Assembly: GCF_002833405.1 (NCBI RefSeq)
Contig: NZ_CP025135.1
Span: 2,771,501-2,835,500 of the forward strand
From: Planococcus sp. MB-3u-03
GTDB lineage: Bacteria > Bacillota > Bacilli > Bacillales_A > Planococcaceae
Reading direction: 5' to 3'
DNA: 64,000 nt
This document shows positions 24,798 through 34,571 of the stretch, piece after piece. Position numbers and translations under genes: made by a program. Position 1 is the first letter of the stretch; each line of letters starts with the position of its first letter. Under the pieces are notes generated by a model, which saw nothing but the letters and a program-made list of their open reading frames with translations, was not told where the DNA came from and searched no databases.

Positions 24798-26015
24798 CTA
24801 TCGACCTTCAGCCTTAAAAACCGTCTTCCACCTGCTTATTTTCCTTGTCCGCATTAAAATCGCTTTGGCTATCCCAGCTGTGAATAGCTCCAGCGGGACA
24901 GTCAAAGCGATTGAATTTTCATTCCCCATAAGGCGTTTGCTGGTAAAATAATTCGGTTTGACGACGTCGTTGTTATAAGGCTTATGGAAAATATGCGTAG
25001 TTGCCGGCGACACCGGCGGAATCAGCCATGCCCAATTCCCGGTGACTTGACGCCCTTCCCGTTCTTCGATTTTCTCGAAATTCTTGAACTGCTTGGCGGC
25101 GGTATGATGATCGACGATGGTCACGCCCGCATTCGCAAATGATTCAAGCACCGCCACGTTCAATTCGACGAGCGCTTTATCTTTCCATAGCGTCCGCTGC
25201 GAACTCGTGTCGAGCCCCATGATTTCCGCCATTGTCGGCAACAGGTCATAGCGATCTTCGTCCGCTAAATTGCGTGCGCCAATTTCCGTTCCCATATACC
25301 AGCCATTGAACGGCGCCATACAGTATTCAATGCCCCCGATTTCAAGCTTCATATCGGATATGAGCGGCACTGCATACCATTTCAGCCCGAGCTCCGCCAC
25401 AGCTGGCCAGTCAGGATGTCCGATCGCCACTTCAGGCTTGGCCTCGGCTGGCAGCTCGAACCATTTGGGCTGCTTGCCGGCTTCACCGATCACCACTGGC
25501 AATAAGTCGAACTCACTTCCCGCCCCTTGCCATCCCAGTGCCTCGCATTGTTTGGTAAATGCAAGAGACGAGGAGTCGCCGACGATCCGGCCGTCCCGTT
25601 CATATCCTGCATAGCGCAATAATTGATGGTTCCAGATGCGCATCCCGCTTTTGTCTGACTGCTTGAAAATTGTAATGGCCGGGCGGATTTGCCCTCCGTT
25701 GAATGCAAAGCGCAAATGGCGGACGATGGCCGAAAATACTTGTTCTTCCGTTTCCGCTTCACGTTCATCAAAAATTTCTAAAGTCTGCCAAAACAAACGC
25801 CCGATGCAGCGGTTGTTATTGCGCCACGCCATGCGCGCCCCATGCTGTAATTCTTCCATTGTATGTAAATAGCTGCCCGAAGACTCGATTTCCTGTTCAA
25901 TTTCCTCTACACGACGGCGGATTTCCTGTTCGCCTTTTCCCAGTTCCAAATAGCAAGTTTCAATGAAATGAGCTGCCTCTTCGAATAACAGAGGGCGTTG
26001 TGCAAGCTTATCCAT
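24798..26015 (-). CDS. nos: Nitric oxide synthase oxygenase (bacterial NOS)
   Basis: 405-residue heme enzyme making NO and citrulline from arginine. The heme-ligating Cys70 lies in the signature WRNNNRCIGR. Other family segments are FNGGQIRPAITIF, FNGWYMGTEIGARNL (arginine pocket) and WAWLIPPVSPATTHIFH. There is no reductase domain, as in other Bacillales, so electrons must come from general flavodoxins or reductases. The protein is longer than the roughly 360 residues of the Bacillus enzyme, mainly at the ends. ATG at 26015 has AAAGGAG seven bases upstream; the frame upstream to 26045 is unlikely to be translated. Confidence 0.95.
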   Translation of the reverse strand: MDKLAQRPLLFEEAAHFIETCYLELGKGEQEIRRRVEEIEQEIESSGSYLHTMEELQHGARMAWRNNNRCIGRLFWQTLEIFDEREAETEEQVFSAIVRHLRFAFNGGQIRPAITIFKQSDKSGMRIWNHQLLRYAGYERDGRIVGDSSSLAFTKQCEALGWQGAGSEFDLLPVVIGEAGKQPKWFELPAEAKPEVAIGHPDWPAVAELGLKWYAVPLISDMKLEIGGIEYCMAPFNGWYMGTEIGARNLADEDRYDLLPTMAEIMGLDTSSQRTLWKDKALVELNVAVLESFANAGVTIVDHHTAAKQFKNFEKIEEREGRQVTGNWAWLIPPVSPATTHIFHKPYNNDVVKPNYFTSKRLMGNENSIALTVPLELFTAGIAKAILMRTRKISRWKTVFKAEGR

Positions 26016-26141
26016 AGTTTCACTCCTTTCCGTACATCGTACCACCGGAATGGGACGGCGGTCGCCAGATTTGTGACAACTCTTTGATTTTCAGCCGCGC
26101 TTTAGTACACTATAAAAAGTGAATTAAGTATTTTGAAAATT

Positions 26142-26270
26142 AAAAGAGAGCGCTGCAGTCGCTTCAGGCGGACGCTTTCGGGCCCACAGGATGTGGGTCA
26201 TGCAGCTGGCGCGACAGGACGTCGCGCTGCCAGCTGCCAGGGCATAGACTCCGCCGCCTTCCACTCTTTT
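26142..26270. repeat. Structured intergenic element (likely dispersed Bacillales repeat)
   Basis: This fills most of the 306-base gap between the divergent nos and HAD genes. It has nested inverted repeats: outer AAAAGAG/CTCTTTT (26142-26148, 26264-26270), GGCGGA/TCCGCC (26167-26172, 26250-26255), a small CCCAC/GTGGG hairpin (26183-26197), and a long inner stem beginning GCAGCTGG (26202-26237). The whole would fold as a branched structure. From memory, elements with GGCGGACGCTTTC are scattered through many Bacillaceae and Planococcaceae genomes; only one copy is in this window, so repetition cannot be shown here. Confidence 0.6.
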
Positions 26271-26321
26271 ATAAGATCCATCTAATTGATACATAATAAA
26301 ATAGCAAGGGAGTGGTTCGAT

Positions 26322-27122
26322 ATGGTGAAAGCGATTTTCTTTGATTTGGACGATACTTTATTATGGGATCAGCAAAGCGTGAAAGAAGCCTTCCGCGAAA
26401 CGTGCGAGTGGGCGGCCGAACAGGCAGGCGCCGATTGCAGCAGACTCGAACAAGCGGTGCGGGAAGAAGCCCGGAAACTGTATGCGGGCTATTCGACACA
26501 TGCCTTTACCCAAATGATCGGCATCAACCCGTTCGAAGGGCTGTGGGGGCGTTTCGATGATTCGGGAGACGATTTCCAGCAACTTAAAGAAGTCGCCCCA
26601 GGCTATCAACAAGAGGCCTGGACGCTCGGGCTGAAACGCATCGGCATCGATGATCCTGTCTTAGGGAAACAGCTAGCCGAGTATTTCCCGGAAGCCAGAA
26701 AACGCAATCCCATTCTCTACGAAGACAGTTTGGAAGTGCTCGATCAATTGAAAGGCCGTTTCGATTTATTGCTGTTGACGAATGGGTCGCCGAGCCTGCA
26801 GCAGATCAAACTCGACATCACACCGGAAATCGCGCCGTATTTCGACCATATTGTCATCTCCGGCGCATTCGGACGCGGCAAGCCCGATGCTTCTATCTTC
26901 GAGCACGCCTTGTCGAAGTTCGGCTATGCCCCGGAAGACGTCTTGATGGTCGGCGACAATCCGCTGACGGATATCCTCGGAGCTGAGCGTGCCGGCATCC
27001 CGTCCGTCTGGCTGAACCGAGAGCAAAAAGCCCCTCATGAAACGGTTGTCGCAACGCATGAAATTGACAGCCTGAAAGAGCTATTGCCCTTGCTCGACAA
27101 GCTGGAAACCACATCTGCATAA
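26322..27122 (+). CDS. HAD-superfamily hydrolase (subfamily IA phosphatase)
   Basis: 266-residue HAD phosphatase. Motif I is DLDDT at 8-12 (nucleophile Asp8), motif II LLLTNGS (about 150), motif III lysine in GKPD, and motif IV GDNPLTDILGAE (about 217-228). The cap domain is helical between motifs I and II, like YjjG/YsaA nucleotidases or phosphoglycolate phosphatases. The start at 26322 is preceded by AAGGGAG. It stands alone on the plus strand and ends in a bidirectional terminator shared with serA. The closeness to serA does not prove a phosphoserine phosphatase role. Confidence 0.85.
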   Translation: MVKAIFFDLDDTLLWDQQSVKEAFRETCEWAAEQAGADCSRLEQAVREEARKLYAGYSTHAFTQMIGINPFEGLWGRFDDSGDDFQQLKEVAPGYQQEAWTLGLKRIGIDDPVLGKQLAEYFPEARKRNPILYEDSLEVLDQLKGRFDLLLLTNGSPSLQQIKLDITPEIAPYFDHIVISGAFGRGKPDASIFEHALSKFGYAPEDVLMVGDNPLTDILGAERAGIPSVWLNREQKAPHETVVATHEIDSLKELLPLLDKLETTSA

Positions 27123-27124
27123 GA

Positions 27125-27173
27125 AAAGCGCCTGCCCCGATTGCTCTCTTGACACATTCGGGGCAGGCGCTTT
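27125..27173. terminator. Bidirectional terminator between the HAD gene and serA
   Basis: The arms AAAGCGCCTGCCCCGA and TCGGGGCAGGCGCTTT form a very strong stem of about 16 pairs with a loop of 17 bases. A T-rich tail follows on the plus strand and T-rich sequence on the minus strand. Confidence 0.88.
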
Positions 27174-27177
27174 ATTT

Positions 27178-28764
27178 TTATAGATCGATTGCCGTAACGC
27201 TTTCGATTTCTTCGAGTTTCTTCAATCCTTCCAAATCTTCCGGATCGGCGTGCTTATCGATCGACAGCATCATGATCGCGTCGCCGCCGACATTCGAACG
27301 CCCAACCTGCATCGTCGCGATATTGATGTCTTCTGCGCCGAGCAATGTCCCGACGCGGCCGATGACGCCCGGACGGTCATTATGGCGGATGAACAACAGG
27401 TGGCCGTTCGGCAGGAAGTCGACGATGTAATCATCCACTTTGACGATCCGAGCGCCTTGCCCGTTCAATAGCGTGCCGGATGCTTTCCGCGTGCCGCTCT
27501 GCGTTTTCACTTCGACAGTGATGAGATTAGTAAAGCCTCGGGATTCGGTCGATTTGTGTTCGTTGACATGAATGCCTTTTTGATTGGCGATATACATCGC
27601 ATTGACGTCATTGACGTGTTTGCCGAGATGGCGCTTAAGCATCCCTTTGAGCATATTGCGCGTCAAGGGGCCGACTTCCAGGTTCGCGAGCTCGCCAGAA
27701 TAATAGACGTTCACTTCATCCGCCGTTTCGCCGGTCAAGTCGGTGAGGAAGGTGCCGATGCGTTCAGCCAAATCGAAATACGGCTCGATGCGTTTCATGA
27801 TTTCTTTCGGTACAGACGGCAAGTTAACAGAATTCCGGACGGTGCCGTATTTGACGAAGCTGACAACATCTTGGCTGACGTCGACCGCGACGCTTTCCTG
27901 CGCTTCGAATGTGCTCGCCCCGAGGTGAGGCGTCGCGATGATCTCCGGCAATTCCAGCAAGCGGAAATCGACCATTGGCTCTTGTTCGAACACATCGAGT
28001 GCGGCACCGGCCACTTTGCCGGACTTCACCGCATCATACAGGGCGCTTTCGTCGATGATGCCGCCGCGTGCACAGTTGATGATCTGCACGCCGTCTTTCA
28101 TCACTTTAAAAGCTTCCGCGTTGATCAAATGCTTGGTTTCTTTGAGTAGCGGCGTGTGGACTGTAACAAAGTCAGCCGCTTTCAAGACATCTTCCACCGA
28201 ACCGAAGTCGACGCCAAGCTTTTCCGCTTTTTCAGCAGTCAAAAATGGATCGTAGGCAATGATGTTCATCCGTTGGCCCTTGGCACGCGCCGCCACTTCC
28301 TGGCCGATGCGGCCGAAACCGACGACGCCGAGCGTTTTGTTTTTCAATTCGACGCCGACATAGGCTTTGCGGTCCCATTTGCCTTGCTTCAGGGAATTAT
28401 AGGCTTGTGGAATTTTGCGTGCCATCCCCATGAGCATCGCCATCGTATGTTCGGCGGCCGAGTTGGTATTGCCATCCGGTGCGTTGACGACAATGATGCC
28501 GTGCTCGGTTGCCGCTGCCAAATCGATGTTATCGACTCCGACGCCTGCGCGGCCGATGATTTTCAAATTGGATGCTTTTTCGATAAGTTCACGCGTCACT
28601 TGGGTCTGGCTGCGGACGAGCAATGCATCGAATCCGTCAATGCGTTCAGCAAGTTCAGCTTCAGACAAATTCGTCTCCATGACGATGTTAATGCCGTCGG
28701 CGTGGCGTAGTGGATATACGCCTTCTTCTGATAGGGGATCGCTGATCAATACGTGAAATGTCAT
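27178..28764 (-). CDS. serA: D-3-phosphoglycerate dehydrogenase
   Basis: 528-residue enzyme that commits 3-phosphoglycerate to serine synthesis. Order: substrate domain, NAD-binding domain with [15 protein letters not shown] (about 150) and the catalytic arginine/histidine segments ([23 protein letters not shown]), an intervening domain (about 315-450), and a C-terminal ACT domain (about 455-528) that in relatives binds serine for feedback control. It starts at the stop of the aminotransferase gene, so the two are translationally coupled and lie behind a serine T-box. Confidence 0.96.
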   Translation of the reverse strand: MTFHVLISDPLSEEGVYPLRHADGINIVMETNLSEAELAERIDGFDALLVRSQTQVTRELIEKASNLKIIGRAGVGVDNIDLAAATEHGIIVVNAPDGNTNSAAEHTMAMLMGMARKIPQAYNSLKQGKWDRKAYVGVELKNKTLGVVGFGRIGQEVAARAKGQRMNIIAYDPFLTAEKAEKLGVDFGSVEDVLKAADFVTVHTPLLKETKHLINAEAFKVMKDGVQIINCARGGIIDESALYDAVKSGKVAGAALDVFEQEPMVDFRLLELPEIIATPHLGASTFEAQESVAVDVSQDVVSFVKYGTVRNSVNLPSVPKEIMKRIEPYFDLAERIGTFLTDLTGETADEVNVYYSGELANLEVGPLTRNMLKGMLKRHLGKHVNDVNAMYIANQKGIHVNEHKSTESRGFTNLITVEVKTQSGTRKASGTLLNGQGARIVKVDDYIVDFLPNGHLLFIRHNDRPGVIGRVGTLLGAEDINIATMQVGRSNVGGDAIMMLSIDKHADPEDLEGLKKLEEIESVTAIDL

Positions 28765-29911
28765 TACTTATCCTTCCCTTCCAAAAAGACTTGCTGCGCG
28801 GCTGCGATGCCTGCGCCAAGCGTGATATCTTGTCCAAGCTTTTTCAAGACGACTTCCGATGCGGCGAGTGCCTGCAGCACTTCCGCTGGAGAGCAATACC
28901 CCATATGCCCGATGCGGAAAATGCTTTTCGCGAGATGCTGCTGGCCGCCGGCAAATTCAATGGCAAACTCTTCTTTCAGCACTTTACGGAATTTTTCTGC
29001 GTCAAAATCTTCCGGATACACAGCGGTAACGGTGGGCGATGCGTCCTCGTCGCTTGTCAGCAAACGGACGTTCAGCGCTTTGAAGGCAGCGCGTGTCATG
29101 TCGCGCATCAAACGGTGGCGGCGGTAAACGTTCTCCAGCCCTTCTTCCTCAATAAATTCAATACTTGCTGCAAGCCGTAAAGGATGGAGATCGCCGGCGT
29201 GAACGGCGTTGTGTCTTTTCGATATTGTCGCGGTGCTTTTCAAATCCAAAAAAGCGCGGCTGCGGATTGGCTTCGATTTTCTTCCATGCACGCTTGCTCG
29301 CTGCGATGAATGCGAGCCCTGCCGGCAGCATGAACGCTTTTGGGAACCGGTGACGACAACATCGATGCCCCATTTGTCCATTTCCGTCTCCGTACCCGCT
29401 ACGCATGAAACGCCATCAACGACGATCAGCGCATCCGATACTTGTTTTACCGTTTCGGCAAGTTCTTTGATCGGGTTTAAGACACCAGTTGAGGTTTCGC
29501 AGAATGTGGAGAAAATGACGCGGATGTCGGATGTTCGCCAAGGAAGTTTTCACGGCTTCCGGATCCACCGCTTGTCCCCATTCCACATTGAAACATGTGT
29601 CTTGATTCCGTAGGCTTGGCAGATTTTAGCGAAACGCTCGCCGAATGCACCGGTGACAAGCACCATTACTTCTTCGCCTGGTGCCACGGTATTGACTACT
29701 GCACTTTCCAACGCGGAAGTTCCGCTGCCTGTCAAAATCATCACTTCTTCTTTTGTGCCAAATACTTTTTCAATTTCGGGCGGATATCTCTGATCAATGA
29801 ATACGTGCTTTCCCCGCGGTGTCCGATCATCGGTTGTGCCATGGCACGCCCTACACTTGGCGGAATCGGTGTCGGTCCTGGAATTCGCAAAATTTGTTGG
29901 TCTGTCAGCAT
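28764..29911 (-). CDS. Class V aminotransferase (alanine-glyoxylate/serine-pyruvate type), frame broken by about seven single-base losses
   Basis: PLP enzyme coupled to serA, probably providing serine-pathway transamination (phosphoserine or serine/pyruvate type). The sense appears in alternating frames: MLTDQQILRIPGPTPIPPSV at the start (ATG 29911, AAAGGGG upstream), then IEKVFGTKEE, LTGSGTSALE, HVSMWNGD, VVVTGSQKAF with the PLP lysine, and the C-terminal GHMGYCSPAEVL. Single bases are missing in doublets or short runs such as CCCGGAA, AAGGCGG, ACTTTCC and GAAAAAGAC. Restoring seven gives exactly 384 residues, a normal length. Sequencing error is the best explanation. Confidence 0.78.
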
Positions 29912-29960
29912 GATAATGTCCCCTTTCGATTTGAAAAATTGATTCTGGAAATTTGTATAC

Positions 29961-30225
29961 AAAAAGACTCTACGCCCCACATCCAAGATGCAAGGGGAAG
30001 AAGTCTCTAGTCGCGGTACCACCTAATTCACTGCCCAGCATGCAGGCAGCCTCATTAATATCATGCGTAACGGGCATGAAGCGGATGGGCCTACTACAGT
30101 TTCAGCACATCTATTCGGGAGTGCTGCCGAATGCCGGAACCGCTGATTCGCACCATCCATCAGCTCTCTTTGGATTCCTCTGCACACGGCCTATCTCCGT
30201 CGCAATAGTTAATCGATATAATTGA
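29961..30225 (-). ncRNA. T-box leader, probably serine-specific
   Basis: The minus strand carries the hallmark T-box sequence GGTGGTACCGCGA (30011-30023). It is followed by a terminator with AGACT/AGTCT and CCCC/GGGG pairings and a T-run (29961-30008). Upstream is stem I with the AGAGAG element and GGTGCGAATCAGC apical part. By alignment with other T-boxes the specifier is AGC (30123-30125), a serine codon, which fits the downstream aminotransferase and serA genes. Uncharged tRNA-Ser would favour antitermination. This occupies most of the 631-base gap between 29911 and 30543. Confidence 0.9.
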
Positions 30226-30234
30226 ATTGAGTCC

Positions 30235-30260
30235 ATCATATACGGAAAAACTATTGTCAA
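30235..30260 (-). promoter_or_regulatory. Probable promoter of the serine operon
   Basis: Minus strand: consensus -35 TTGACA (30255-30260) and TATGAT (30235-30240), but only 14 bases apart. The spacer holds a run of five T, so a lost base there is conceivable given the error pattern in this region. The position just upstream of the T-box is right. Confidence 0.5.
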
Positions 30261-30284
30261 TATATAAAAATATTAAGATTTCTT

Positions 30285-30298
30285 TGCAAGCGTTTCCA
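30285..30298 (+). promoter_or_regulatory. Possible cre site in the glycosyltransferase upstream region
   Basis: TGCAAGCGTTTCCA matches the CcpA consensus except for C at position 3. It lies about 245 bases before the glycosyltransferase start and just upstream of the serine operon promoter, so its target is unclear. Otherwise 30300-30542 shows only a TATAAT (30425-30430) without a good -35. Confidence 0.35.
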
Positions 30299-30542
30299 AT
30301 GCCGCTGCTGCTATAGGGATTGCGGCAAAATATTTTCTCCTCCGGCTTGTCCTTTCTGAGAATTCCGCATTCTGAGATAATTCAACTGCGATGGCCCGCA
30401 CATGCCAGTAGGCTTCATTTTGCGTATAATGAATAGAGCTTCCCTTTTCCTTTGTTTCATTTTCCAGGAATAATGTCCTGAAAAATGGGTAAATGGATTT
30501 TCAGGGAAGATTTTGAATGCCCATTGAAAGGAGAACACCATT

Positions 30543-31481
30543 ATGAAGCTGATCTCTATTATTGTGCCAGCTTTCAACGAAGAAGCGAACATCGCTTCGA
30601 TGTACAAGACTTTGGTGCAAGAACTTGAGCCGCTTCCCTATCTGTATGAAATCATGTTTATCAATGACGGCAGCAGTGACGGAACTTTAGATGAAATACT
30701 CAAACTCGCCAATCAACACGAAACCGTAAAATATATTTCCCTATCCCGCAATTTCGGGAAGGAATCCGCCATGTTCGCAGGGATGAAACGAATCAAAGGA
30801 GATGCTGCCATCCTGATGGACAGCGATATGCAGCACCCTCCCACACTCATCTGCGAAATGATCCAAGGCTATGAAGACGGCTTCCATCAAGTCGTCGCCA
30901 AGCGTTCTCGCAAGGGAGATTCGAAATTGCGCAGCGCCTTTTCTTCCCTATACTATAAAGTGGTCAATTCTGTAACTGATGTCAGCTTCGAAGACGGCGA
31001 AGGCGATTTCCGCCTCTTGAGCCGCAAAGCCATCAATTCCATCCTGTCACTCAGTGAGAGCAATCGTTTTTCCAAAGGCATCTACTCATGGATAGGCCTC
31101 AGCAAGAAAACCATCAGCTATGAAAACGTCTTGCGCGCAGAAGGCGATTCCAAATGGTCCTTCAGCAGCCTCGTCAATTACGGCATCGACGGGATCATTT
31201 CATTTAATATGAAACCCTTGCGCATCTGTTTTTACACAGGATTTCTCGTGTTGTTCCTATCCTTGCTTTATATCGCTTTTACGTTCTACCAAATCATGGT
31301 GCGGGGCGTCATCGCACCCGGTTATTTCACGACCATCACGGCGATCCTGCTGCTTGGCGGCATTCAATTGATCAGCCTTGGCGTCATCGGCGAATACGTC
31401 GGGCGCATCTATAACGAGACAAAGCAGCGGCCGCATTTCTTGGTCGAGATGAGCAATGTGGATGAATACGATGAATCTTAA
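30543..31481 (+). CDS. GT2 glycosyltransferase, GtrB/CsbB type
   Basis: 312-residue polyprenyl-phosphate sugar transferase. The catalytic N-terminal domain has IIVPAFNEEANI, INDGSSDGT (39-48) and the metal-binding DSDMQHPP (93-100). Two membrane helices near 230-252 and 262-284 anchor the C-terminus. Family role: loading a sugar onto undecaprenyl phosphate on the cytoplasmic side, for later transfer to wall or lipoteichoic polymers. It overlaps the GtrA gene by 26 bases and precedes YfhO, forming a three-part glycosylation unit. Confidence 0.92.
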   Translation: MKLISIIVPAFNEEANIASMYKTLVQELEPLPYLYEIMFINDGSSDGTLDEILKLANQHETVKYISLSRNFGKESAMFAGMKRIKGDAAILMDSDMQHPPTLICEMIQGYEDGFHQVVAKRSRKGDSKLRSAFSSLYYKVVNSVTDVSFEDGEGDFRLLSRKAINSILSLSESNRFSKGIYSWIGLSKKTISYENVLRAEGDSKWSFSSLVNYGIDGIISFNMKPLRICFYTGFLVLFLSLLYIAFTFYQIMVRGVIAPGYFTTITAILLLGGIQLISLGVIGEYVGRIYNETKQRPHFLVEMSNVDEYDES

Positions 31482-31866
31482 GCGCTTGAATACGGAGTTC
31501 ACCCGCTTTGTTTTTGTTGGGGTCGTCAACACGCTCAGCTATTACTCCATCTACCTGTTTTTGCATAATGTGCTCGACTGGGCCTATATGCTGTCTCATA
31601 TCATCGGATTCTTGATCAGCTTGAACATCTCGTTTTTCTTAAACACTTACGTAACGTATCGCGTAAAACCGACTTTGAAGAAATACTTGTATTTCCCGTT
31701 AACACAAGTCGTGAATATGTCCGTTTCCACATTCTTGATTTTCATATTTGTGGAATTCTTACACATCAACAGCAATATCGCGCCATTTGCCGCAGTGATT
31801 TTCACTATTCCCGTGACCTTTGCCGTTTCGGGGAAAATCCTTAAAGCGCCGGCGCAATCCAAATAA
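31456..31866 (+). CDS. GtrA-family membrane protein
   Basis: 136 residues with four membrane segments (about 14-33, 39-60, 73-95, 105-124), typical of GtrA/PF04138. Starts with RFVFVGVVNTLSYYSIYLFL. Such proteins are thought to move the lipid-linked sugar across the membrane. The overlapping frame with the glycosyltransferase shows coupling. Its presence between a CsbB-like enzyme and YfhO supplies a candidate flippase for that pathway. Confidence 0.9.
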   Translation: MWMNTMNLKRLNTEFTRFVFVGVVNTLSYYSIYLFLHNVLDWAYMLSHIIGFLISLNISFFLNTYVTYRVKPTLKKYLYFPLTQVVNMSVSTFLIFIFVEFLHINSNIAPFAAVIFTIPVTFAVSGKILKAPAQSK

Positions 31867-31885
31867 CCATAAAGACGGTGGCATT

Positions 31886-34501
31886 ATGCGCTCTTTTCGT
31901 CCCTATCTTCTACTGACAGTTGCATTTCTAGCCATGGCCGTGATCGGCCATGGCGTCTTTCTGTTTCAATGGACTCAAAACCAGTACATGGCCGGGCCCA
32001 ACGACGGCCTTGCCCAGATGATGCCGTTCAAGCAATTGCTTTATGACCACTACACGCGCGGCGAATTCTTTTATTCCTTTGATTTCGGCCTCGGCGCTGG
32101 CATATTCAGCGAACTGTCCTATTATTTTTCCACTTCTTTCGTGTATATCACTACAATCTTGATTGTTTATCTGCTTGATGCCCTTCAATTGATCGGGGAC
32201 CCCGATGTCCTGTTCTGGGCTAATGCTTCTGTGTTCATCAGCGTCGCCAGGTTGACAATCGTCTTGATCGTCGCCTACATCTTATTCCGCTATATGCGTA
32301 TAACACGTTTATCGGCATTTGTCGGGGCAAGCATCTACGGGATTTCAGGGATGTACTTCCGCCACACCGCATTTTGGGAGTTTTTCGCGGATGCATTCAT
32401 CTGGCTGCCCTTGCTGATTTTCGGAGCTGAAAAAATCTTCCGGGAACAAAAACCCGGCTGGTTTATGTTCGCGATCGCGATTTCGATGATCGACAATTTC
32501 TATTTCGCATACATCAATTTCCTGTTGGCAGGCATCTATATTTTATTCCGCATGTTCATTCCGCTTGAAAAGACGGAAACGAAATGGAAAAAGGCCGTTG
32601 CATTGTTCTTGATGGCGGGAGTGATTGGCGCCGGCATGTCCATGGTGTCGTTCATCCCTTCCGTCTATGCGTTCTTGAACAATCACCGCCCCGCTTTCCA
32701 GCAGGATATTCCATGGTTCGAAGCGACGGAAAACATCCTCTTCATGAGCCGCTATGTCCTGTTGCCGGCCATGTTCATGCTATTTTTGTTCATTCCATCG
32801 CTGTACAAGCTTCACCGTTTCCGGCTTTTTGCGTTGATCGGCATAGTGACTATTGTTCTTTACCACAGCCCCATGGTCGGCAGTATCTTCAATGGGTTCT
32901 CGGCCCCGCAACATCGCTGGGAATATTTCATCTCGTTTGTGTCGGCTGGGGCAATCGCCAGCGGCCTGGATCATTTCCATAAGCTTCGCTTGGAGGAAGT
33001 TGTCCGAGCCGCGATTTTGGCAGCCCTCTTTTATGGCTGGTTTGCATGGCAAGACGGCACACTTGAATTCACCACACTTTACCCCCGCCTGGCATGGGCC
33101 GGCCTCATCTTGACCTTGGCAGCCGCGTTGGCAGCGCCCGCCATTCGGCAGCGATTGCAAAAACCGTTATTGGCGGCTTTGCTGCTCGCTTTGGTTTTGG
33201 CGACTGCGAATGTCTATCAGAGCGAAAAACTGCTGGATGCTGGAAACATCTCGGATGTCGATGAAGATTTGATCACAGGCGATGATTACGATAACACCGA
33301 AGTACGCGCCTTGATCGATGAAATCCAAGAACGGGAAACGAGCGAGATGTACCGAATCGACTGGATGGAAGGCGTCCGCAATAACACGCCGATTGTCCAG
33401 GATTTCCAAGGGCTGAGTGCATACTCCAGCATCTTGAACAAGAACTTGCTGTATTTCTATTTATACGATTTGGAAATCGATATGGGCCGGGAAAGCGTCA
33501 GCCGTTACGCCACACTCGGCAACCGCAGCAATCTCCACAGCCTGTTGCAAGGCAATTATGCGATACGCGAGCGGAACGATCCGAATGTGCCATACGGTTT
33601 CCGCAAATTTGCCGCTACCGAAAATTTCATCGCCTACCAAAACCGCTATCCACTGCCTTTCGCACGCCCGGCCTTCCAGGTTTATCAAGAGGCCCAGCTA
33701 GCGGATGAGCCGCCATTGCTGCGTGAACACGCCATGCTCAGCGGAATCGTCTTGGATGAAAACATAGAACCTGAGCCCCTTCCCGACCGCTTCCCCGGAG
33801 AAGCTGATTATGAAATCGAAGAGTCGGGCGCAAGCTATGATGAGGGCTTGCTCGATATCTCCGAAGAAACCGGCGGGATCGATTTGCTGCTCGATGAAGT
33901 TCCTGAAGAAGGCGATTTGTACATCTCTTTCCATCTGGAGAATACCGCAGCAGACCAAGGTTTTCCGCTCGAAGTCAATGAGTTCCGGACGACCCGCAAG
34001 TCCAACCAGTCGATTTACAAGACTTTCGTCGATGACTTGACGATCCGTGTCGAGGCTGCAGAAAGAATTGAAATCCGCATGCCTGAGGGAACTTACAAAC
34101 TTACGGATATTGAAATAGTGAAAGAGCCCTACGCCCTTTTGAGAGAGCAAAATGCATTGGCAGACCGCACCAGCAACTTGAAGATCGACGGCAGCCAGGT
34201 CGACGTCACTTACGATAATCAAGATGGAGCACCTTTCCTCAATTTATCGATTCCTTACGAAAGAGGTTGGCAGGCGACCATCAATAATGAACCGGTCGAT
34301 GTGCTGAAAGCCAATTACGCGTTTTTAGGGGTTCCTCTCGAAGACGGCATGAACGAAATTGAGCTGCGCTATCGCCCGCCGTTCTTTTTGCCTTCCCTGT
34401 TCATCAGTTTGGCATCGCTCGCGATCGGACTGTTTTGGCTGCGCCGGCGAAAAAGAAAAGAAGCCCGTGGGCATGAGCCAAAAGACACCATGACGAATTA
34501 A
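31886..34501 (+). CDS. yfhO: YfhO-family membrane glycosyltransferase
   Basis: 871-residue protein with about 12 membrane helices in the first 470 residues and one near the C-terminus, the rest extracellular (GT-C-like). Early motifs include GPNDGLAQMMPFKQLLYDHYTRG and SFDFGLGAG, typical of YfhO. Relatives transfer the lipid-linked sugar made by CsbB-type enzymes to lipoteichoic or wall teichoic acid. The frame opens at 31820 but the ATG at 31886, after the GtrA stop, begins a signal-anchor; its ribosome site (GGTGG) is weak, suggesting coupling. Confidence 0.9.
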   Translation: MRSFRPYLLLTVAFLAMAVIGHGVFLFQWTQNQYMAGPNDGLAQMMPFKQLLYDHYTRGEFFYSFDFGLGAGIFSELSYYFSTSFVYITTILIVYLLDALQLIGDPDVLFWANASVFISVARLTIVLIVAYILFRYMRITRLSAFVGASIYGISGMYFRHTAFWEFFADAFIWLPLLIFGAEKIFREQKPGWFMFAIAISMIDNFYFAYINFLLAGIYILFRMFIPLEKTETKWKKAVALFLMAGVIGAGMSMVSFIPSVYAFLNNHRPAFQQDIPWFEATENILFMSRYVLLPAMFMLFLFIPSLYKLHRFRLFALIGIVTIVLYHSPMVGSIFNGFSAPQHRWEYFISFVSAGAIASGLDHFHKLRLEEVVRAAILAALFYGWFAWQDGTLEFTTLYPRLAWAGLILTLAAALAAPAIRQRLQKPLLAALLLALVLATANVYQSEKLLDAGNISDVDEDLITGDDYDNTEVRALIDEIQERETSEMYRIDWMEGVRNNTPIVQDFQGLSAYSSILNKNLLYFYLYDLEIDMGRESVSRYATLGNRSNLHSLLQGNYAIRERNDPNVPYGFRKFAATENFIAYQNRYPLPFARPAFQVYQEAQLADEPPLLREHAMLSGIVLDENIEPEPLPDRFPGEADYEIEESGASYDEGLLDISEETGGIDLLLDEVPEEGDLYISFHLENTAADQGFPLEVNEFRTTRKSNQSIYKTFVDDLTIRVEAAERIEIRMPEGTYKLTDIEIVKEPYALLREQNALADRTSNLKIDGSQVDVTYDNQDGAPFLNLSIPYERGWQATINNEPVDVLKANYAFLGVPLEDGMNEIELRYRPPFFLPSLFISLASLAIGLFWLRRRKRKEARGHEPKDTMTN

Positions 34502-34571
34502 CGGGTTTAGCTCCCCTCCTACATGTGTAAGGTAAGGTAATAACAATTTCTAGGAGGAAGGAGAAAATGCG

